Shown here one piece after another: positions 8,154 to 17,059 of a DNA stretch of 21,113 nt. Numbering within the stretch: position 1 is the stretch's first letter; each line of letters opens with the position of its first letter. Source of the stretch: CAZJLN01 sp964540765 (GTDB taxonomy: Bacteria > Chloroflexota > Anaerolineae > Anaerolineales > Anaerolineaceae); contig CAZINW010000037.1 in NCBI GenBank assembly GCA_964540765.1, forward strand, positions 1 to 21,113. The letters are read 5' to 3'. The notes beneath the pieces are model-generated. The model saw only the letters and a program-made list of their open reading frames with translations. It was not told where the DNA came from and ran no database searches. The translations under genes were made by a program, and so were the position numbers.

Positions 8154-9078
8154 TAAATTCACCAATCAATTCAATTTCAAGCTCAAGCCTGACGTTGAAT
8201 TGCTCCAAAACCCTGGACTGTGCCAGCTTTATTAAATATGAGTAATCTGCTGCCGTTGCTTTGCCCGTGTTCACAATGAAATTGGCATGCACCGGTGAGA
8301 TTTGCGCGTCACCCTTTCGCTCTCCTTTTAATCTGACTGCCTCGATCAGTCTGCCTGCATAATCTCCTGGCGGGTTCTTGAAGGTTGAACCTGGAGAAGC
8401 ACCAGATGGTTGGGTGGACTGCCTGCGTTCTGAATATTCATTGATCTTTTCCCAAGCCTCTTCTCGTGTGCTCTTCTGCACCTTAAAGAGGGCTGAGAGG
8501 ATCACCGCATTGGATTTCTCGCGTTTCAAAATGCTGCTGCGATGCTGGTAACTCATTTGCCCGGCAGTCCAATGCTCTATACCTGATATGGGGTGCAAGA
8601 TTGTTGCCATTATCAGATTGGAATTGATATCCGAGCCGTGTGCACCGGCATTACCATAAACAGCACCACCGACAGTTCCCGGTATGCTGGCAGCCCATTC
8701 CATCCCGCTGAATCCTCTTAATGCGGTTTGGCGTGCCACCGTGCCCAGGTTTGCGCCCGATTCTGCCTGAACAGTCGGGGTCTCATCTTTTGAATTGATC
8801 TTAATATTGTGAGCCCGATTCAGAAGGATCACACCGGCATATCCTTGATCACTGACCAGGATATTTGATCCGCTGCCAATCACTTTGAAAGGTACATCCA
8901 AATCCCACAGGATCAGGGCTGCATCCGCCAGTTCTTTTTCTGAATTTACAGGTAGCAGCGCAGCCGCACGTCCACCGATGCGCACGGTTGTATAGTTGGC
9001 CATGCGGCAGTTTTCCTGCAGCTTATCGCCAAATTTTGCCTGTAATTTTTCGAAAGGTACTTTCAAAGTCTCACTCAT
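8140..9078 (-). CDS. murB: UDP-N-acetylenolpyruvoylglucosamine reductase
   Basis: A 312-residue FAD enzyme that reduces UDP-GlcNAc-enolpyruvate to UDP-MurNAc with NADPH. The length fits type II MurB. Seen are GSGSNILVSD (68-77) and YGNAGAHG (141-148) of the FAD domain, YQHRSS with R180, the catalytic serine S231 in PGSTFKNP (229-236), HANFIVN, and near the end LELEIELIG, where E301 matches the catalytic glutamate. The ATG is only three bases after the murC stop and lacks a clear Shine-Dalgarno site, so translation is probably coupled to murC. The third codon region of ddl overlaps its end. Confidence 0.95.
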   Translation of the reverse strand: MSETLKVPFEKLQAKFGDKLQENCRMANYTTVRIGGRAAALLPVNSEKELADAALILWDLDVPFKVIGSGSNILVSDQGYAGVILLNRAHNIKINSKDETPTVQAESGANLGTVARQTALRGFSGMEWAASIPGTVGGAVYGNAGAHGSDINSNLIMATILHPISGIEHWTAGQMSYQHRSSILKREKSNAVILSALFKVQKSTREEAWEKINEYSERRQSTQPSGASPGSTFKNPPGDYAGRLIEAVRLKGERKGDAQISPVHANFIVNTGKATAADYSYLIKLAQSRVLEQFNVRLELEIELIGEFNDKQ

Positions 9079-9081
9079 ATT

Positions 9082-10479
9082 TCAATTAGAATTAATATTC
9101 CCAAGGTTCAATTTTGACACCAGCATTTTACTGATTAAGGGTCCGTTGCCTGCAGAAAGCACTAGGACAACATCGTTTTCCGCCAGGTGATCTGCCAGGT
9201 AGTCTACAACTGTTGAAAAATCAGGTAAATACCTGGCTTTAGTGGATGACAGGGCATTTACGATAGGCAGGGGGATGTAACCTGTATCTGCTTCGCGTGC
9301 CGCGTAGATTTTGGTAACGATCACCTGATCCGCAATATTGAGTGCGGTCACATACTCATCCTGGAATGCAGCCGGTCGTGAATAAGTGTGCGGCTCCCAC
9401 ACAACCCATAAGCGTGCACTGGGGTAGCGCTGGCGTGCGGCTTGAAGCGTGATGTGTATCTGGGTCGGGTGGTGCGCATAGTCATCAATAACTGTGATCC
9501 CGTTTGAAACCCCTGCGATCTCAAACCTTCTTTCTGTTCCTTGATAGCCTGCCAGGGCTTTGATGGATTCTTGATCATTCAGTCCAAGCAAATGACTGAC
9601 TGCCAGGGCTGCCAGTCCGTTCCGGACGTTGTGTTCTCCCGGGATACTCATTTTTACATGACCAGGATATTGGCACGCAATACCAGGAAAATGATTGACC
9701 AGGTCGAATTCCGGCAACCCCTCTGGATTGACTTGAATATTTGTGGCTTGAAATTCAGCTTTAGGATGCAAGCCATAGGTGATCACCCTGTAGGTCGATG
9801 GATCCAGGATTTTCATCAGGTTTTGCACACCAGGATCATCGATGCAAAACAAGGCTGTGCCTCCTTGCTCCACTTTTCCCAGGAAATCCTTGAAGACATT
9901 CAGGTAATCTTGTGGGGTGGGGAAACAATCAGGATGGTCGTGCTCAATGTTCGTGATGACAGCAATATATGGGGTTAACCCGAGAAACATATGGTCATAT
10001 TCATCAGCTTCAATCACAAAATAAGAACCACTGCCAGACTTCGCATTTGAATTAAATGGCTTCAGCATGGCGCCGATGATGAAAGACGGATCTTGTTTTA
10101 ACTCAGCCAGAATGCTGATCAGCATGCCTGTCGTGGTGGTCTTGCCGTGTGTTCCGGCAATAGCCAGGGTTGTCTGTCCCTCGGTCAATTGCTTGAGAAA
10201 GTCAGAACGTTTCAATACAGGAATGCCTGAGGAGCGAGCAGCCAACACTTCCGGATTGTCATCCGCAACGGCAGAAGACCTTACGACCAGGTCAGCACCC
10301 ACCACATTTTCAGGTGAATGACCTATATAGGTGGTGGCACCAAGGGCGGTAGTTGCATCAAAATAAATGGATGCGTTATTATCCGAGCCGCTCACCTCGT
10401 ATCCCCGCTCAATGAGCACCCTGGCGATAGCTGAAAGGCCTGTTCCGCCAATTCCGATTAAATGAATGTGCTTCATCAT
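9082..10479 (-). CDS. murC: UDP-N-acetylmuramate--L-alanine ligase
   Basis: A 465-residue Mur ligase that adds the first amino acid, L-alanine, to UDP-MurNAc using ATP. Domains in order: Rossmann-like N-domain with GIGGTGLSAIARVL (9-22), the ATP loop IAGTHGKTTTTG (107-118), the central EADEYD (157-162) and NIEHDHPD (177-184), GEHNVRN (281-287), and the MurC-type DDYAHHPTQI (332-341) in the C-domain. The tandem ATGATG start overlaps the stop of the upstream CvpA-like gene by four bases (ATGA), with GGTGAT before it. Confidence 0.97.
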   Translation of the reverse strand: MMKHIHLIGIGGTGLSAIARVLIERGYEVSGSDNNASIYFDATTALGATTYIGHSPENVVGADLVVRSSAVADDNPEVLAARSSGIPVLKRSDFLKQLTEGQTTLAIAGTHGKTTTTGMLISILAELKQDPSFIIGAMLKPFNSNAKSGSGSYFVIEADEYDHMFLGLTPYIAVITNIEHDHPDCFPTPQDYLNVFKDFLGKVEQGGTALFCIDDPGVQNLMKILDPSTYRVITYGLHPKAEFQATNIQVNPEGLPEFDLVNHFPGIACQYPGHVKMSIPGEHNVRNGLAALAVSHLLGLNDQESIKALAGYQGTERRFEIAGVSNGITVIDDYAHHPTQIHITLQAARQRYPSARLWVVWEPHTYSRPAAFQDEYVTALNIADQVIVTKIYAAREADTGYIPLPIVNALSSTKARYLPDFSTVVDYLADHLAENDVVLVLSAGNGPLISKMLVSKLNLGNINSN

Positions 10480-10997
10480 ATCAGCATCACCAGTAAAAAT
10501 CCTAATGAAATTGCGATGGCATAATAAATATTCGGGACTGTCAGAAAATTGGGCAGAGCTGCTTCCAATATCTTGATGGCTGCCATGCCTGCTTCGGAGG
10601 CTGGATCAGGGGCTGCAATTTCAGGGAATGGATACCCGGCTTCTGCCAGATAAAACCATAAAGTGCCGAAGATCATATATCCGTTGAAACCACCAAAGAT
10701 CGCGCCCATGATGACGTCGCGTCCTGCGTTCCGTAACATCCTGCCTGACTCCGCAATCCTGCGGAAATTGGGTGTCTGGTAGCCAAAGAAAATGCAACCG
10801 ACAACAATGCTGAACCTTACCCAAAAGAGGGTGGTTGATTGCAGACTGTCATCAATCAATGGCAGCAGCACAGTGACGATAAAAATGGACAATACACCTG
10901 AAAAGGTCACAAGCACTTCTTTTGCCCATCCGCGCATGGCACCGATGAAGATGAAAAGAACGACGAAAATCCAAAAAAGAGTGGATAGGCTAATCAT
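10476..10997 (-). CDS. CvpA-like integral membrane protein
   Basis: A 173-residue hydrophobic protein with about five predicted membrane segments (near 6-20, 27-48, 57-73, 95-118 and 154-173). The start, with an aliphatic helix, then GAMRGWAKEVLVTFSG, resembles the CvpA (colicin V production) family pattern of helix, G-x-x-R/G-G-x-x-x-E, helix. The pattern GAIFGGFNG in the fourth segment recalls the second half of CvpA proteins. It lies between murG (15-base gap) and murC (ATGA overlap), so it is made together with the lipid II enzymes. CvpA proteins have no defined biochemical role; links to cell envelope integrity are reported for the family. A function in wall synthesis here is only inferred from position. 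Confidence 0.65.
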   Translation of the reverse strand: MISLSTLFWIFVVLFIFIGAMRGWAKEVLVTFSGVLSIFIVTVLLPLIDDSLQSTTLFWVRFSIVVGCIFFGYQTPNFRRIAESGRMLRNAGRDVIMGAIFGGFNGYMIFGTLWFYLAEAGYPFPEIAAPDPASEAGMAAIKILEAALPNFLTVPNIYYAIAISLGFLLVMLI

Positions 10998-11012
10998 GCT
11001 GGGTCTCTTCTT

Positions 11013-12086
11013 TCAACACACCTCGACAAGATCATGGACCAGGGCTGCGATATTATCTGCTGCCTCAGGTCTGGCAAGTGCAGCCATTGCATGGCGCATA
11101 TGCTCCAAAAGATCTTTATCGTCCATGATCTTCTTGATGGTTGGCAACAATTTTTCTGACATTGCATTGTCCTCAATCAGCATGGCTGCCTGGTTTTCAA
11201 CCAGGTAATCAGCATTTTTCTTCTGATATCGCCAGGCATAGGGATAAGGCACGAGAATGGCGGGTAACTCGAATTCGGGATATTCACCGAGAACAGATGC
11301 ACCTGCGCGTGAAATGACCAGGTCTGCTGCTGCCAGGGCTGCCCCGATCTCATGCAGGTAGGGGAAGCCAAGATAGCGGGGTCCGATATTTTCAGTTTCT
11401 TTTTGAACGATCTCCCAATCGAGAAATCCTGTAATGTGGATCACCTGATAGTCATTGACCAGCTCAGGCAGGATCGATAATAATGCCATGTTGATCGACC
11501 GTGCACCGCTGCTACCACCCATAAATAAAAGGACTGGCAGATCGGGTTCCAAGTTGAAATAAGCACGACCGCTTTCTTTATTCCATTGTTTCAATTCCTG
11601 ACGGATCGGGTATCCAGTCACAGTGATTTTCTCCTGATTTTTAAAGAACTTTCTTGAATTTTGTGTTGTTACTGCAATCCTGTCTGCAAAATGTGCCAAT
11701 ACTTTAAGTGCCAATCCAGGTTCAATATCAGGCACATACAGAACAATGAATCGCGCTCGGGCGGCCATTGCCATCGGGATGGCAATATATCCACCTGTAA
11801 AAAACAATGCATCGGGCTTGAACTGTTTTAAGATCTTTTTCGAAACCCGGTACCCCTTGCACAGCCTGGTCAAATTGCCAGGGATTTTCTTGATCTCCAC
11901 GCCATGAATGCCGGCAGCCGGTATGGTTAAAAAAGGAATTTGCATACGCTCAACAAGCGATGCTTCCATGCCGCCTTCACCTCCGACCCATAAAACGTCG
12001 TCAGGCTCAATCTTGAGGGCTGACAAAACGGTTGCCGCCGGATACACTCCGCCGCCCGTTCCGCCCGCGCAGATCAACAACCGCAC
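11013..12086 (-). CDS. murG: lipid II synthase MurG (divergent type)
   Basis: A GT-B (family 28) glycosyltransferase of 357 residues that adds GlcNAc to lipid I on the inner membrane face. Seen: the N-terminal glycine loop AGGTGGGVYPA (7-17), FFTGGYIAIPMAMAA, MGGSSGARSIN in the C-domain, and ISRAGASVLGEYPEFELPAI for UDP-GlcNAc binding. It departs from typical MurG: the loop has Gly where GGTGGH has His, the HEQN motif is replaced by YVPDIEPGL, and the usual HQ before NA is YQ. I set the start at GTG 12086 because AAAGGAG precedes it by eight bases and the product then begins MRLLICAGGTGG, the normal MurG start. It overlaps the end of ftsW by 80 bases. Confidence 0.92.
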   Translation of the reverse strand: MRLLICAGGTGGGVYPAATVLSALKIEPDDVLWVGGEGGMEASLVERMQIPFLTIPAAGIHGVEIKKIPGNLTRLCKGYRVSKKILKQFKPDALFFTGGYIAIPMAMAARARFIVLYVPDIEPGLALKVLAHFADRIAVTTQNSRKFFKNQEKITVTGYPIRQELKQWNKESGRAYFNLEPDLPVLLFMGGSSGARSINMALLSILPELVNDYQVIHITGFLDWEIVQKETENIGPRYLGFPYLHEIGAALAAADLVISRAGASVLGEYPEFELPAILVPYPYAWRYQKKNADYLVENQAAMLIEDNAMSEKLLPTIKKIMDDKDLLEHMRHAMAALARPEAADNIAALVHDLVEVC

Positions 12087-13236
12087 CGGACTGGCTCCTT
12101 TCTGTTTCTTTGTTATTAACTGACTGGCGTGCCACATTCATTACAATACCAATGGCAGCCATTGTAGATACCATACTGGATCCGCCTGCGCTGATCAAAG
12201 GTAGGGCATTTCCAGTAAAGGGGAACAACCCGACAATCACGGCAACGTTCATTAAGGCTTCAATTACAATCCAGCTTGTTAATCCGAATGCCAGCAATGA
12301 TCCAAGCTGGTCTGGCGCGCGACGAGCGATCATAAACCCACGCCACAACATTATGCAATAAGCACTTACCACCAATAATGATCCCAATATCCCGGTTTCT
12401 TCTGCGATTACAGCAAAGATGCTGTCTGTATGCGGCAGTGGCAGACCGGTGAATTTTGTATCTGCCTGCCCTATACCGACGCCGAAGAAACCTCCCTTGA
12501 TGATCGCTTCAAACGTACGGCGGATGTGATAGGATCCCATCACAGGGTTTGAAAGTCCATCAAAGTATTGTTCAAGGCGTACTTTACCTGTGGAAGTGGC
12601 AGCTACGATCAGTCCACCTACGATCAAAATAATAATGGTCACCAACAGGATCTGTTTCCAATCCCCACCAGCCAGGAAGAAGAGCATGATCCCAAGAATA
12701 ATGATGGTGGCTGCTGCACTGATGTCTGGTTGAATAAAGATCAAGCCGCTAACCAACCCAATAATGATGCTGAGAGGTGCCAGACCGATACTGACATTTG
12801 TCAGATCGTCTTTGCGTTTGTAGAGCCAGAATGAAAGGTAAATGATGATGACAAGTTTTGCCAATTCAGCAGGTTGGATCGAACCAGATAAAAGGGCGCG
12901 TGAAGAATTAAAGCGAACATCGTTGATGATCAAAACAACCATCAGCATGGCAATAATGCCAGCAATCATCGGGATCAGAACCTTCTCAAAGCGGTGATAA
13001 TCGATCAAACTGAGAACAACTGCAACCACGATCCCTAAAAGTGTCCACAACACCTGGCGGTTGAACACATAAGTGGGTTCCTTGCCAACCAGGAGGGAGG
13101 CATCCCAACTTGAGGAGTACACCATCAACAGCCCAAATACGAGCAGGATGGCAACTATTAGAAGCAATGGCACATCAATCGGCAGCCTGATTGCGCGACC
13201 TTTTTTATTGATGCCTGAAGTTTCCGTCGAATTCAT
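12007..13236 (-). CDS. ftsW: septal peptidoglycan polymerase FtsW (SEDS family)
   Basis: A polytopic SEDS glycosyltransferase of 409 residues that polymerises lipid II at the septum together with FtsI. Family marks: LLMVYSSSWD after the first helix, QPAELAKLVIIIYLSFWL, the conserved FIQPDISAA, the catalytic loop LPLPHTDSIFAVIAEE with D271 as the predicted catalytic aspartate, and GNALPLISAGGSSM near the end. The ATG at 13236 overlaps the murD stop (ATGA) and has AAGGAG five bases upstream; six extra upstream residues were excluded. The last 27 or so residues, rich in Arg and Gly, are read in another frame over the start of murG. The downstream partner FtsI is encoded earlier in the same cluster. 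Confidence 0.96.
   Translation of the reverse strand: MNSTETSGINKKGRAIRLPIDVPLLLIVAILLVFGLLMVYSSSWDASLLVGKEPTYVFNRQVLWTLLGIVVAVVLSLIDYHRFEKVLIPMIAGIIAMLMVVLIINDVRFNSSRALLSGSIQPAELAKLVIIIYLSFWLYKRKDDLTNVSIGLAPLSIIIGLVSGLIFIQPDISAAATIIILGIMLFFLAGGDWKQILLVTIIILIVGGLIVAATSTGKVRLEQYFDGLSNPVMGSYHIRRTFEAIIKGGFFGVGIGQADTKFTGLPLPHTDSIFAVIAEETGILGSLLVVSAYCIMLWRGFMIARRAPDQLGSLLAFGLTSWIVIEALMNVAVIVGLFPFTGNALPLISAGGSSMVSTMAAIGIVMNVARQSVNNKETERSQSGAVVDLRGRNGRRSVSGGNRFVSPQD
12095..12101 (-). promoter_or_regulatory. ribosome binding site fixing the murG start
   Basis: AAAGGAG lies inside the ftsW reading frame, eight bases upstream of GTG 12086. It decides between that start and the longer frame, whose extra 17 residues do not match MurG. 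Confidence 0.8.
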
Positions 13237-14630
13237 AAAAGCTCCTTCACCCATTTTTGAAACATTTCTCCACGTTCTTCAAAATCAAAAAATTCATCAA
13301 AGCTTGTGCCACCCGGCGATAAGAGCACAACATCACCAGGATTAACAAGGTCAGCAGCAGTTAATACAGCTTTCTTTAAACCATCACAATAAGTGACAGA
13401 ATAGGGTTTTTCACCCGGCAGGGGAGTCCCCAATGTTTCCATAATCTTTCCCGTTGCTTCGCCAAAAACGATCAGATGATTGACCCGCTCTTTTACCAGG
13501 CTGATGAGATCATTCCATGGCAGGTTTTTGTCTCTTCCTCCCAACAGCAACACAATCGGCTGGTCAAAAGACCGGATGGCTGCCATGCTGCGTTCGGGTG
13601 CAGTGGCGATTGAATCGTTGTACCAATCTGCTCCTTTAAATGAACGTACAAATTCAAGGCGATGGGGTATGCCTGGAAATTCTTCAATGGCTGTCTGAAT
13701 GGCTGGTAGAGCAATCGATGCACCGGTGGCAATTGCACACGCTGCCAGGACGTTATATAAATTGTGCTCACCCCGCAGTTGGATCCATTCTGTTGGCAGA
13801 AGTTTGAAATGATCACCCATGATCTGCAGGTAAATAAGATCATTTTTCACGAAGGTGCCATCTAAATGGAACGCGGGAGGTTTTATTCCAAATGTGATCA
13901 GGTTGGATCTGACATTATCCAGCAGATCCCATGATCCCTCATCTTCCCGGTTGAGAACCGCCACATCGTCCTTGTGTTGATGGGTCAGAATGTGCACTTT
14001 CGCATTGCGATAGGCTTCCATGGTGCCATGTCGATCCAGGTGATTGGGAGAAATATTCAAAACAGCAGCCACATGAGGTGACGATTTCATCATCTCCAAT
14101 TGAAAACTGGATAATTCCAATATCACAAGATCGTCTTCATGCATTTGATCGACCCGGTTGATCAACGGGTTACCAATATTGCCACCAACCCAGGCTGTCC
14201 TGCCGGTTGACTTGAGGGTATTGTGTGCTTTTGCCATCCCGCCGACCAGGGCTGTCGTTGTGGTTTTGCCTGCGGACCCGGTGATGCCGATAACTCTACA
14301 GGGGCAGGCTTCCATAAAAATCTGGGAGTCATTGGAGAGGGGGATTTTCCGGTTTTTGGCTTCAATCACAAATGGAATGGTCAGGGGGACCCCGCCTGAA
14401 AGACAAACAAGGTCTGCCTGCTCAAGTAATTCGAAAGGATGACCACCCAAAGCCCATTTAACCTGGATATCCTCCAGGGATTGAATGGCAGCACAAAGTT
14501 GATCCTCTGACCTGTTATCGGTCAGGGTCACACCGGCCCCCTTGGACACCAGGTAGCGCGTTAAAGCCAGCCCCTGGCGGGCGGCACCCATCACAATTAC
14601 ACGCTTACCTGACCAATTCTTTTTCATCAT
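13233..14630 (-). CDS. murD: UDP-N-acetylmuramoylalanine--D-glutamate ligase
   Basis: A 465-residue Mur ligase that adds D-glutamate to UDP-MurNAc-L-Ala. It has a Rossmann start (KRVIVMGAARQGLALTRYL, from residue 9), the ATP loop GITGSAGKTTTT (115-126; the more common form is GTNGKTT), ELSSFQLE (172-179), NHLDRHGTMEAYRNAK (196-211, whose lysine is the expected carbamylated residue), the C-domain LLLGGRDKNLPW, and the typical end LLSPGGTSFDEFFDFEERG. The first of two ATG codons overlaps the mraY stop by ATGA. Confidence 0.96.
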   Translation of the reverse strand: MMKKNWSGKRVIVMGAARQGLALTRYLVSKGAGVTLTDNRSEDQLCAAIQSLEDIQVKWALGGHPFELLEQADLVCLSGGVPLTIPFVIEAKNRKIPLSNDSQIFMEACPCRVIGITGSAGKTTTTALVGGMAKAHNTLKSTGRTAWVGGNIGNPLINRVDQMHEDDLVILELSSFQLEMMKSSPHVAAVLNISPNHLDRHGTMEAYRNAKVHILTHQHKDDVAVLNREDEGSWDLLDNVRSNLITFGIKPPAFHLDGTFVKNDLIYLQIMGDHFKLLPTEWIQLRGEHNLYNVLAACAIATGASIALPAIQTAIEEFPGIPHRLEFVRSFKGADWYNDSIATAPERSMAAIRSFDQPIVLLLGGRDKNLPWNDLISLVKERVNHLIVFGEATGKIMETLGTPLPGEKPYSVTYCDGLKKAVLTAADLVNPGDVVLLSPGGTSFDEFFDFEERGEMFQKWVKELL

Positions 14631-15631
14631 TCACCAATAAAAGTAAAGGCATATCCCAACATTGAAAATATCAGTGAGATTAACCAGAACCTTTGTACAA
14701 CCTGTGTTTCACTCCATCCGAGCAGTTCAAAATGGTGATGCAGGGGAGCCATTTTAAAGAGCCGTTTGCCTTTCGTGATTTTGAAGTACAAAACTTGCAA
14801 CACCACGCTCAATAACTCACTGGTTGGAATGATTGCCAGCAGCGGTAACATGATCCATTGTCCGCTCATGAGCGCCACCACGCCAAGGGTTGCGCCGAGC
14901 GCTTGCGAACCGGTATCTCCCATGTAAAGTTTTGCCGGATGTACATTGAACCAAAGAAACCCGAAGATTGCACCGACCAGTGCGAAGCAAAAGCGGGCAA
15001 GATATACTTGACCCTGAACGAGGGCAATGATCCCGTATATCGCAAAAGCCGTTGCAGAGATCAACCCTGCCAACCCATCCAGCCCGTCTGTGAAGTTAAC
15101 GGCATTTGCCATTCCCACAATCACTATGATGGCTATTGGAATGTAGATGATGCCTATTTCAAGGGGTTCTTGAGCTGTTGGCCAAATGAGCTGTGGCACG
15201 TCCAATACATACATCAACATGAACGCAATGCCAGCAGCCATAATGACCTGCAAAATGAATTTTGTCCGGGCGCGCATGCCCAAGCCGCGTCGCGGACCGC
15301 GAATACCTTCCCAGTCATCGATCCCGCCGAGGATTGCAAACCCCCACAGGGTCATTAATGGCAGCGCAATTGAATTGCCTATAAAGTCATACCCCAGATC
15401 CAGCAGGGAGACTGCGTTTAAAATGACCGTGATGATCGTGACAGGTATCAGAATCATGAAACCACCCATGGTCGGTGTCCCCATCTTTTGCTGATGGGTT
15501 TGAGGTCCATCCATGCGGATGATCTTTCCTATGTGCCACTTGTGCAGCAGGCGAATGATTGGATCACCCCAGATGATGGTCATCAGGAAACTTATTCCAC
15601 TGATGGCGAGGGCTGTGGAATTGTCATTCAT
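14627..15631 (-). CDS. mraY: phospho-N-acetylmuramoyl-pentapeptide-transferase
   Basis: A 334-residue polytopic membrane enzyme that moves phospho-MurNAc-pentapeptide to undecaprenyl phosphate, forming lipid I. Signatures: GTPTMGG (51-57), the aspartate pair D105-D106, NAVNFTDGLDGLAG (176-189, D182 and D185), FNVHPAKLYMGDTGS with D239, and APLHHHFELLGWSE (295-308) with the triple histidine. The region after DDW is RGPRRGLGMRAR, somewhat different from the usual DDYLK form. ATG overlaps the end of murF by eight bases and follows a strong GGAGG nine bases upstream. Position between murF and murD is the classical dcw order. Confidence 0.97.
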   Translation of the reverse strand: MNDNSTALAISGISFLMTIIWGDPIIRLLHKWHIGKIIRMDGPQTHQQKMGTPTMGGFMILIPVTIITVILNAVSLLDLGYDFIGNSIALPLMTLWGFAILGGIDDWEGIRGPRRGLGMRARTKFILQVIMAAGIAFMLMYVLDVPQLIWPTAQEPLEIGIIYIPIAIIVIVGMANAVNFTDGLDGLAGLISATAFAIYGIIALVQGQVYLARFCFALVGAIFGFLWFNVHPAKLYMGDTGSQALGATLGVVALMSGQWIMLPLLAIIPTSELLSVVLQVLYFKITKGKRLFKMAPLHHHFELLGWSETQVVQRFWLISLIFSMLGYAFTFIGE

Positions 15632-17051
15632 CAGTATTTTCCTCCAGGGCGGTTACAATCCTGTCCATTTGCATGCTGTGAGAGCCTTTGACCAGGGTGG
15701 TATCACCTTCTTTCAGCACACCCTCCAAATACTGGGCAGCTTCATCTGGAGAGGCAAACCAATGCAGTTTTTGGGGATTAAAGTCAGCGCTCCTGGCTGC
15801 ATCCAAAGCGATTTTGCTGCGTTCTCCGACCAGGATGATCTCATCCGCCACCTCTGCCGCCCGGATCCCCACCATTTCATGTCCCTGCTGTTCATATTGA
15901 CCCAATTCCAGCATGTCACCCAGGACTGCAACTTTCCGACCTTCCAGGTCATTCAAAAGGTTCAGAGCAGCCAGGGTTGATGCAGGGGAAGCATTATAGG
16001 TGTCATCGATGAGGAGGGCGCCATTGGTTGTTTTCACTGTCGAAAGACGCAGTTGGATCTTGCTTGACTGTAAGGCGTATAAGATCCATTCCCAGTTCAT
16101 TCCTTCCAGGAGAGCCACAGAAACAGCGCGCATGAGCGTATAAACGGAATGGCGACCGATCAAGGGGGCTTTCACATGCAGCCTTTCGCCTTTATAGTGG
16201 AGCTGGCAGTGGATCCCTTCCAGTCCCAAACCGACAATCTCATCAGCCCAAAGGTCAGCATCTGGCGTCAATCCATAGTAGAACACCCTCGCTTTGGTTA
16301 TGGATGCCATATTTTTAACCAGCGGATCATCGGAATTGAGGATGGCCAGACCAGTCGGGGCGGGTGGTAGTGCTTCGATAAGTTCAGATTTTCCTTTTGC
16401 AATGAGCTCTTGGGAACCTGCACGCTCAGCATGTACAGTACCAATATTGGTGATCACACCAATTTGTGGTTTGGCAATCTCACATAGTAATTTAATTTCT
16501 CCGGGCACATAGAATCCCATTTCCATAATGGCGATTTCATGTTCCGGGCGCAATTTGAGCAATGATAAGGGCAGTCCAATCTCATTGTTCATGTTTCCCT
16601 GGCTTTTTAAGGTGATAAAACGCCTGGAAAGCACAGATGCCATCAGATCTTTTGTGGAGGATTTGCCTACACTGCCAGTAATGCCAATCATCCTTATATC
16701 AAATTTCTGCCGCCAATATGTGGCTATGGTTTGCAGGGCAGTTAACGCATCTGCCACCAATAGACAAATGGGGGGCTGCCGCTCCTGCAAGGATGGATCA
16801 ATCTCACCATTGCGCAAATCCCAAACAGGATGATCAGTCTCTATCTCATGATCAATCAGTGCAAAACAACTTCCCTTTGAAAAGGCATCGTTTACATAGT
16901 TGTGACCATCAACACGTTCACCGGGTAATGCAATGAATAAGCTGCCTTCTGAAGCCAGACGCGAATCAATGACAAACTCTGATATCGGGATATTACCGTG
17001 CCGGGTATGTTCAACCTTCAAAGCTTTCAAAACGTCAGCAAGCGTCAACAT
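15624..17051 (-). CDS. murF: UDP-N-acetylmuramoyl-tripeptide--D-alanyl-D-alanine ligase
   Basis: A 475-residue Mur ligase that adds D-Ala-D-Ala to the UDP-MurNAc tripeptide. The N-domain carries VIDSRLASEGSLFIALPGERVDGH (quoted by its parts SRLASEGSLFIAL and DGHNYV, 30-53), the ATP loop GITGSVGKSSTKD (123-135), NNEIGLPLSLL, MEMG at 177, ITNIGTVHAER (200-210), and IDDTYNASPASTLAAL. It is slightly longer than average because of an insert at about 73-95 of the N-domain. ATG lies eight bases after the ftsI stop, with GAGAAG before it. The gene normally found just upstream, murE, is absent here. Confidence 0.96.
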   Translation of the reverse strand: MLTLADVLKALKVEHTRHGNIPISEFVIDSRLASEGSLFIALPGERVDGHNYVNDAFSKGSCFALIDHEIETDHPVWDLRNGEIDPSLQERQPPICLLVADALTALQTIATYWRQKFDIRMIGITGSVGKSSTKDLMASVLSRRFITLKSQGNMNNEIGLPLSLLKLRPEHEIAIMEMGFYVPGEIKLLCEIAKPQIGVITNIGTVHAERAGSQELIAKGKSELIEALPPAPTGLAILNSDDPLVKNMASITKARVFYYGLTPDADLWADEIVGLGLEGIHCQLHYKGERLHVKAPLIGRHSVYTLMRAVSVALLEGMNWEWILYALQSSKIQLRLSTVKTTNGALLIDDTYNASPASTLAALNLLNDLEGRKVAVLGDMLELGQYEQQGHEMVGIRAAEVADEIILVGERSKIALDAARSADFNPQKLHWFASPDEAAQYLEGVLKEGDTTLVKGSHSMQMDRIVTALEENTDE

Positions 17052-17059
17052 TTTCTTCT

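Noticed and set aside
14858..15358. A 166-codon plus-strand open frame opposite mraY
   Set aside because: It lies fully within the conserved mraY coding region and its product has no recognisable domain; a shadow frame.
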